This document shows positions 40,592-45,146 of a stretch of DNA of 45,146 nucleotides, one piece after another. Source of the stretch: Candidatus Obscuribacterium magneticum. Lineage in GTDB: Bacteria; Elusimicrobiota; Elusimicrobia; F11. The position numbers were made by a program, and so were the translations under genes. Where the stretch lies: positions 1-45,146 of the forward strand of contig JAJAPZ010000019.1 in NCBI GenBank assembly GCA_020523905.1, read 5' to 3'. Within the stretch, counting starts at the first letter, position 1, and every line of letters starts with the position of its first letter. The notes below the pieces were generated by a model. The model was not told the origin of the DNA, searched no databases, and saw only the letters and a list, made by a program, of their open reading frames with translations.

Positions 40592-42838
40592 ATGGGGTTC
40601 CAATTTAGCGGCTGCACGAGGCGAAAATTTACACCCTGGCTGGTGGGACTTCTTATTCTCGTTTTGGCCAGCCTCGTTTATTTTGCATTCACGTTCAACA
40701 AAGGTAGGAATGTAGGTTCTCTCTTCGATGGCTTGGGGATGGACTTAGCCGCGAAGAATTCTCCCGCGGCTCCTCTGCCGAATCTCCCCCCAGGTAAATT
40801 TGCCGGTTCCTATCACCAGATTGTCGACCTCATCAGGCCGGCGGTCGTCGGAATCAGCGCCGCCGGTGCGCGCCCCTTTCTTCAAGCGATGCCGCCAGGC
40901 CAACCCCAAGCCTGGGGGCCCGGCGTGGGTCCGGGTTGGCAGTGTCCCATTGGCCAAGCGCAAGCGTGGGGAGGGCCGGGGCCGGGCGGAGGCCCGTGCT
41001 GGCAATGCCCGAATTGCCGGGTGCTGACGTCGGGACAAATGGGTCCGGGGATTTGTCCACGGTGTCCGAATTGCGGGAACTGGATGCAAGCGACTCAGCC
41101 CCCGGTGCCGGGATTGCAATCCCCGCAACCACAAGTTTGGCAGCCGAGCGCCTCGCAAGTCGCCTTGCAAGGCGGAGTTAACCTTATAAAAGAGGAATAT
41201 CTGCAATGCCCCAATTGCGGCGTTCGAATAAATCAGACGCCCGGAATTCCCTGGGCGGGAGCCGTGTGTCCGAGTTGCAAAACCGTGATGGCCCATGTCA
41301 TTCGGGAAAAGGAAACCCTCGCCGCCTCCATTGGCGCGGTGAATCCCGTCCAACAAGTTTTAAACCCTTTTAACGTTTCCCTCCTCCCGGAAGGAACCCC
41401 GATTCCTCCAAGAAGCCCCTGGAATTTGTTTCCCCCTCTTGGCCACGATCCGAATGAAAATCCGTTTGGCCTTCAGCTTCAAGCGTTGCAGCAACCCAAT
41501 CAGCAAATTGGTCAGCAAATCGAAGGCGGGGCCGGAGCCGGTGTCATTGTTTCGAAGCGGGGATATATCTTGACCAGCTATCATTTGGTGGCCGATCAGC
41601 CCAATCTGACGGTCACGCTTTTTACCCCTCAAGGGCCGAAGACTTTTCCCGCAACCGTCGAGACCACGTTGCCCGCCAGCAATCTGGCGGTGGTGAAAAT
41701 CGTGCCCGCCGGGATCGATTTGCCCGTGGCCCCTTTGGGGAATTCCGACAGCTTGAATATCGGGGATCCCGTATTGGCGTTTGGAAATCCCTTTGGACTT
41801 TCCCAAACGGTGACGAGTGGAATCGTGAGCGCCATCCGCCAATCGGTCACGATCCAGGGCCAGAGCTATCAAAATCTCATTCAAACGGACGCCCCCATCA
41901 ACCAGGGAAACGCCGGCGGCCCTCTCGTCAATATGCGGGGTGAAATCATCGGCATCAATGCGGCCATCTACTCCCCCATGCAGACGAATACCGGCCTCGG
42001 TTTCGCCATTCCAGTCAATCAGGCTCAACAATCCTTGGCCGCCTTTATCGATGCGTCGCCGTCGATCCGACCCGTCGCCATGCAGTGGGCGGCGGGCGCG
42101 GCCGCCGTGCCGGGCGCCCTTCCAGTCCCCCAAGTGCCGGCAACCAGCGGACCTCAACGGCCCGTGTGGGTCGGCGTGGAGTTCCAGCCCCTCAACAAGG
42201 CTATGGCGGATCAGCTCAAGGCCCCCTTCAACAGTGGAATCGTCATTAATAATGTCTATCCCAATTCGCCGGCGGCCCTGGCGGGTCTGGAACGCGGGGA
42301 CGTTCTCTATCGTTTGAACGGACGACGAATCATTCAGCAAACCGATTTGCAGGGAATTTTAGAAGGAAAACAGGCCGGGGACGTCGTGCGTTTCGATTTT
42401 TTCCGTAATGGAAGAAAACAATCCGTCAATGTGGAGCTGGCCCCTGGATCGGCGCAACAGGCGGCAGCCGCGAACATCCCGAAGCCGACGACCCTTCTCG
42501 CCGGTTCCGAGATTGAGGCGGGCACGGCCGATATCGTCTCTTTGGGGCTTACCGTCGACAAGATCACCCCGGAGGTGGCCTTCGCCTTCGGTCTTCCCGA
42601 GGGGACCACCGGCGTCGTCATCTCCGGCGTCGAAGGATTGGCCATGGCCCGCGGGGTGCAGTCCGGCGACGTCGTCTCCAGCGTGGACGGCCGGCCGACC
42701 CCCGATCTTCTTTCCTTTTTTAAAGCCATCAAGAGAGGCAATTTGTCGAAAGGAGTCACCATGGGATTGAAGCGTCGAGGGGATCTCGTGCAGATCGTCA
42801 TCACGGAGCCGGTGACCTCCCAGATTCAGGGCGTTTAA
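40592..42838 (+). CDS. mamE: MamE/MamO-like two-PDZ trypsin-fold protein, predicted inactive protease
   Basis: 748 aa. Membrane helix about 14-34. A Pro/Gln/Gly-rich region (about 90-270) carries two CxxC pairs of pairs (CPNCR...CPRCPNC and CPNCG...CPSCK); none is CxxCH. The trypsin-like domain (about 310-500) and two PDZ domains (about 520-620 and 645-740) follow. The HtrA catalytic His is kept (H331 in TSYHLVA), but the Asp position is N364 (SNLAVVKI) and the nucleophile is A441 (GNAGG instead of GNSGG), so it should not cleave peptides. MamE and the pseudo-protease MamO have this overall design in magnetosome formation. RPAVVGIS near residue 82 also occurs in the 43461 protein. Confidence 0.82.
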   Translation: MGFQFSGCTRRKFTPWLVGLLILVLASLVYFAFTFNKGRNVGSLFDGLGMDLAAKNSPAAPLPNLPPGKFAGSYHQIVDLIRPAVVGISAAGARPFLQAMPPGQPQAWGPGVGPGWQCPIGQAQAWGGPGPGGGPCWQCPNCRVLTSGQMGPGICPRCPNCGNWMQATQPPVPGLQSPQPQVWQPSASQVALQGGVNLIKEEYLQCPNCGVRINQTPGIPWAGAVCPSCKTVMAHVIREKETLAASIGAVNPVQQVLNPFNVSLLPEGTPIPPRSPWNLFPPLGHDPNENPFGLQLQALQQPNQQIGQQIEGGAGAGVIVSKRGYILTSYHLVADQPNLTVTLFTPQGPKTFPATVETTLPASNLAVVKIVPAGIDLPVAPLGNSDSLNIGDPVLAFGNPFGLSQTVTSGIVSAIRQSVTIQGQSYQNLIQTDAPINQGNAGGPLVNMRGEIIGINAAIYSPMQTNTGLGFAIPVNQAQQSLAAFIDASPSIRPVAMQWAAGAAAVPGALPVPQVPATSGPQRPVWVGVEFQPLNKAMADQLKAPFNSGIVINNVYPNSPAALAGLERGDVLYRLNGRRIIQQTDLQGILEGKQAGDVVRFDFFRNGRKQSVNVELAPGSAQQAAAANIPKPTTLLAGSEIEAGTADIVSLGLTVDKITPEVAFAFGLPEGTTGVVISGVEGLAMARGVQSGDVVSSVDGRPTPDLLSFFKAIKRGNLSKGVTMGLKRRGDLVQIVITEPVTSQIQGV

Positions 42839-42841
42839 CCC

Positions 42842-43471
42842 ATGATAAACCCGACCGGGTGTCGTCCCAACATGTGCGGCCCCTGCGGCCGGCAGGGAAA
42901 ACTTCTTTCCACCATCAATCTCGTGGCCCTGGCTCTTTTGAAGGGTTGGGCCGGCTGGCTCGGAGGAAGTCTGGCCCTTTTTTCGGATGCCCTCTATTCG
43001 GGATCCGAACTGATCCTGGATTTTTCTCGGGGATTGACCACCGCTCAAGAAAAAACCCATATGAAAAATGGAATCATCGGATCAGCGATTGTTTTTTTCG
43101 CATTTTTAGCTCTCTTTCTATCCATCAAACGACTGTTTTTCCCCGTCCCCGGCATGCAAAATCCTCCCCGCCTTTGGGCTTTGGCAGTGGCTTTGATTTC
43201 TGTTTTTTCGAACTTCCTCGTGGCCTGGTTTATCCGGTGTCCCGCCGAGAAATTAGCCAGCGCGGAACTTGAAAAGATCTCGGCGAGGAATCGATCGGAG
43301 GCGATGATGTCGGCTTTGGTCGCGGGCGTCATCCTCCTTTCTCAATTTCGGTTTCCGGAAATAGACGCCTTGGGGGCGTTGTTGATGGGGCTTATGATGA
43401 TCCGGATGGCTTCAAATTCTTTGGGAAGCATCCTTTCTTTCCCCCTGAGTGTGATCCGCCATGCAGGATAA
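42842..43471 (+). CDS. MamB/MamM-like cation diffusion facilitator, short form
   Basis: 209 aa, starting 3 bp after the MamE/O-like stop. Cys-rich N-terminus (CRPNMCGPCG), then five to six membrane helices. LLKGWAGWLGGSLALFSDALYSGSELI aligns with the MamB start (LFKGVLGLMSGSVALVADSLHSGAD). IRCPAEKLASAELEKISARNRSEAMMSALVAG aligns with MamB around NRSDAISS. D49 is kept, but the next site residues are Y52 and E56, and TM5 has E153 where MamB has Asp. The protein ends after TM6, so the cytosolic dimer domain (about 80 aa) of CDF transporters is missing. Expected role: iron or other divalent-cation delivery into the organelle, or a structural MamB-type role. MamB versus MamM cannot be separated. 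Confidence 0.75.
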   Translation: MINPTGCRPNMCGPCGRQGKLLSTINLVALALLKGWAGWLGGSLALFSDALYSGSELILDFSRGLTTAQEKTHMKNGIIGSAIVFFAFLALFLSIKRLFFPVPGMQNPPRLWALAVALISVFSNFLVAWFIRCPAEKLASAELEKISARNRSEAMMSALVAGVILLSQFRFPEIDALGALLMGLMMIRMASNSLGSILSFPLSVIRHAG

Positions 43472-44072
43472 ACCGGCCGCCTGGATACTGGTCTTGGTTT
43501 TATCCCTGGGACTGGTTTATGTTGGGCTTATTGTGTTCCGCCGGTCGTTCGTTCCGCACGCCGCTTGTTTTTCCAGCTTTGACGGCCGAGGGAAACGGCG
43601 GTTTCAGCCGGCTGCTTTTTCTCCCAACACCGCCAACGTCGATGGATTAATTCAACATATTCGACCGGCGGTCGTCGGCATTCGCGTGGGCTCCGGAGGG
43701 AACGGGCCCAACTGGCAAACGGCGAGGCCCATGGGCCAATGGAGTGTGGGAAGCGGCGTCATTGTCAATCCGAAAGGATACATCGTCACAAACTTTCACG
43801 TGGTGGCCAGCGGCTCCCCCATTTCCATCGCCGTGTTCTCGCCCGCCGGGGCCCAGGAGGTTCCCGCCCAATTGATCGGCAAAGATGAAACGAAAGACCT
43901 GGCCCTCTTAAAAATCGCCCCCTCTCAGGTGCTCGTTTCCATGCCCATTGGAGATTCCGCATCCGTCCGTGTCGGCGACCAGGTGACCGCCAGTTCATCC
44001 ACCCCGGCCCAAAGAAGCCGGCTGAGGACAACGCTGATCATGGCCACCGCTGAAATCCCCATCGACGTTTGA
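43461..44072 (+). CDS. Second MamE-like trypsin-fold protease, broken after about residue 177
   Basis: ATG at 43461 overlaps the CDF stop by 11 bp. Membrane helix about 7-26, then IRPAVVGIRVGS and a trypsin-like domain with GSGVIVNPKGYIVTNFHVV (H113) and ETKDLALLKI (D146). Unlike the 40592 protein, both residues are canonical. Homology stops at SVRVGDQVTA (A177, about 43991), where IGNPFG and the GNSGG serine should follow. The remaining 26 residues are antisense of the opposing CDF gene. The C-terminal half of the protease and all PDZ domains are lost at this junction, so it is probably a truncated pseudogene or an assembly-chimera product. Confidence 0.75.
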   Translation: MQDKPAAWILVLVLSLGLVYVGLIVFRRSFVPHAACFSSFDGRGKRRFQPAAFSPNTANVDGLIQHIRPAVVGIRVGSGGNGPNWQTARPMGQWSVGSGVIVNPKGYIVTNFHVVASGSPISIAVFSPAGAQEVPAQLIGKDETKDLALLKIAPSQVLVSMPIGDSASVRVGDQVTASSSTPAQRSRLRTTLIMATAEIPIDV

Positions 44073-44554
44073 AACCCCCGGCGGAGTTCCTTCATATTTT
44101 TCACGTTCGGCTGCTGAGAAACACAGGTGGCATATTCGTAAAGGAGCCAATTACCGGCGATCGATAGGCCGGCGGCCATAATCGCAAACGGATTCGGAAC
44201 CACCGAAAATCCATGGGCCGCCATCACCAGCCGCCAGACGGCATTCCCCAGCACATCGATGATTCCAATGAGAAATATAAATCCCGCCACCAGGGCGACG
44301 AATCCGAGGGAGGGATCTTCACCGGACGCCTCCTCGTTGTTCACAAGAGCTCTCCCGAAAACGAAGCTCTGAAAGAGGGAATAAAGGCCGTCCGCGACCA
44401 GAGCCTCGCTCCACCCAAAAATTCCAACGAGTCCTTTTACGAGAGCGAGCGCCAAACTCATGAGGACCGCCCAAAGTTTGATGCGCTTCGAACACGCCGC
44501 GGATCGGGTACAACCCACTCCCGGAATTTGCGGTTCCCCGCAGGCCGACATCAT
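43925..44554 (-). CDS. MamB-like cation diffusion facilitator, broken C-terminus
   Basis: 209 aa on the minus strand from ATG at 44554, 1 nt after the ChrA-like stop. N-terminus with cysteines (CGEPQIPGVGCTRSAACSKRI), then LALVKGLVGIFGWSEALVADGLYSLFQS and NWLLYEYATCVSQQPN, matching MamB (NELMYRYQICVGNENN). TM5 reads LRRGFQTSMGISAV where MamB has NRSDAISSAAV, so the metal-binding pair is lost. CDF-like sequence ends at GVDELAV (about 43985-43995); the last 17 residues are antisense of the protease gene. The gene was therefore cut at the same junction as the protease. Confidence 0.65.
   Translation of the reverse strand: MMSACGEPQIPGVGCTRSAACSKRIKLWAVLMSLALALVKGLVGIFGWSEALVADGLYSLFQSFVFGRALVNNEEASGEDPSLGFVALVAGFIFLIGIIDVLGNAVWRLVMAAHGFSVVPNPFAIMAAGLSIAGNWLLYEYATCVSQQPNVKNMKELRRGFQTSMGISAVAMISVVLSRLLWAGVDELAVTWSPTRTDAESPMGMETST
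43982..43995. other. Breakpoint joining two truncated genes tail-to-tail
   Basis: The protease reading frame (plus) and the CDF reading frame (minus) both lose family similarity within the same dozen bases. No mobile element or repeat is visible at the junction. Confidence 0.65.
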
Positions 44555-44555
44555 G

Positions 44556-44777
44556 TCAAATCACCACGCCCAGTAGCCCCACCAGCAAAATCAGCCAAAC
44601 CGGGTCGATTTTTAACTTCATCAACAAAAACAAACTGATTCCCATGATGAGAAACATGCGGACGTCGGAGATCGCCGTTTTCCCGATGCTCAAGGCGGCG
44701 AAAAAAATGGTCCCGATGACAGCCACCCGGGCCCCGCGGAAAAAGGCCATAAGCCAACGATTGTCTTCCCATTTCAA
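44556..44777 (-). pseudogene. C-terminal fragment of a ChrA-type chromate transporter
   Basis: 73 residues on the minus strand, frame open further upstream but with no recognisable sequence beyond about 44780. NRWLMAFFRGARVAVIG followed by hydrophobic helices ending LKIDPVWLILLVGLLGVVI resembles the last repeat of ChrA (CHR) transporters. At least 120 residues of even a short-form CHR protein are missing. It is one nucleotide from the CDF gene, so the pair was once one operon. Confidence 0.5.
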
Positions 44778-44779
44778 AC

Positions 44780-45146
44780 GACGACGTTTGGGCGGAAGCA
44801 GACGCCTTGTACCGGCAGGGGCTCCTTCTCTATAAAGAGAGCCGCACGCCGGAGGGACTTAAAGCCGTCAGTGCGCTCTGGCAAAAAGCCATCGACTTGT
44901 ACCGCATCATTGGGGACGAGTCGAAAATCAAGGAACTCGAAAGATATTTTGCCCGGCTCTCTCGAAAGGTTTTTAAACCCGAATCGTCCACCGGATCTGA
45001 AGGGCCTTCCGGCACGTTGACACGGCTAAAGGCCCCGCCGCGGATTTCCAAGGAGTTTAAAGACTGGGGCGTCTTTATGAAAGTCGGATGTTTTGGGTTC
45101 GGCGGGCCCGTGGCGGTGTTGGGCCTGTTGCAGAATGAATTGGTTG
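44780..45146 (+). CDS. TPR-like segment fused to ChrA N-terminus, partial at both ends
   Basis: Open plus-strand frame from 44753 (after TAA at 44750) to the window edge, without an ATG; TTG at 44807 is the first possible start. Translation gives a helical, TPR-like stretch (EADALYRQGLLLYKES, ALWQKAIDLYRIIGDESKIKELE), a linker, then SKEFKDWGVFMKVGCFGFGG and PVAVLGLLQNELV. The last part is the standard beginning of a chromate transporter (FGGPxAHIG type). The true 5' end is probably lost at a second junction near 44770, where a ChrA C-terminal fragment faces the other way. Confidence 0.55.

Noticed and set aside
40970..41310. c-type cytochrome (CxxCH) motifs in the MamE/O-like protein
   Set aside because: All CxxC motifs are followed by Arg, Gly or Lys, never His.
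41360..42340. Minus-strand frame of 326 codons opposite the MamE/O-like gene
   Set aside because: Antisense to a conserved trypsin/PDZ protein; His/Arg/Gly-rich shadow translation.
43991..44770. Simple inversion of this segment
   Set aside because: Reversing it would place chromate-transporter sequence after the protease and TPR sequence after the CDF protein; neither gene is restored. A 9-bp inverted repeat (CGTTTGAAA at 44066, TTTCAAACG at 44772) exists but does not coincide with the 43991 break.

Overview
The window comes from a Gram-negative bacterium: it encodes a TonB-dependent receptor, an alginate-export-type porin and two PorV/PorQ-type outer-membrane proteins. PorV proteins beside large FlgD-like-tailed secreted proteins, many REC-GAF-kinase hybrids and LemA-like genes fit an uncultivated lineage such as Elusimicrobiota or Omnitrophota. 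That placement is a low-confidence inference; there is no rRNA gene here to settle it. No tRNA, CRISPR array or transposase was found.

Left part (1-32251): almost every gene is on the minus strand, usually with 4-bp ATGA overlaps. From right to left the main blocks are as follows. (A) 32251-22797: HTH-receiver regulator, REC-kinase, receiver, 1501-aa Kelch/FN3/FlgD-tail protein, PorV-TPR protein, TPR/coiled-coil/HEAT protein. Next come a polytopic membrane protein, a receiver and a TonB receptor (22809-18978). (B) 18708-10376: FlgD-tail protein, PorV protein, HTH-receiver regulator, REC-GAF-kinase, receiver, ABC_sub_bind-type protein, Cache/PAS kinase. (C) 10319-3149: porin, MASE1/CHASE/PAS kinase, two receivers, a second REC-GAF-kinase plus receiver. 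(D) 2967-1: squalene/phytoene synthase, HAD phosphatase and a truncated GGDEF protein. Modules A and B contain the same kinds of part. Each starts at a sigma-70-type promoter overlapped by 9-bp-periodic TATCCAATA-like direct repeats, which are candidate operators for the BldC-like HTH of the HTH-receiver proteins.

Right part (32912-44072, plus strand): this looks like a magnetosome-type gene cluster. It has three LemA/MamQ-like proteins, a TPR MamA-like protein, a 63-aa MamI-like protein with a WWW motif, a two-PDZ MamE/MamO-like trypsin-fold protein whose catalytic Asp and Ser are Asn and Ala, a MamB-like cation-diffusion-facilitator, and a second trypsin-like protein. Two HEAT proteins, a pseudopilin-like protein and small membrane proteins are interspersed. 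The cluster opens with a short divergent sigma-54 (RpoN-like) factor coupled to an AAA+ enhancer-binding protein that has lost its phospho-acceptor Asp and has no Fis-type DNA-binding tail. Three sigma-54-type -24/-12 elements (35908, 36731, 38623) lie inside the cluster. My central hypothesis is a locally encoded sigma-54 circuit controlling a magnetosome-like organelle locus.

Right end (about 43990-45146): two genes are cut off tail-to-tail at about 43991, and ChrA halves face away from each other at about 44770. This is either a genomic rearrangement or an assembly chimera, so gene order there should be treated with caution.
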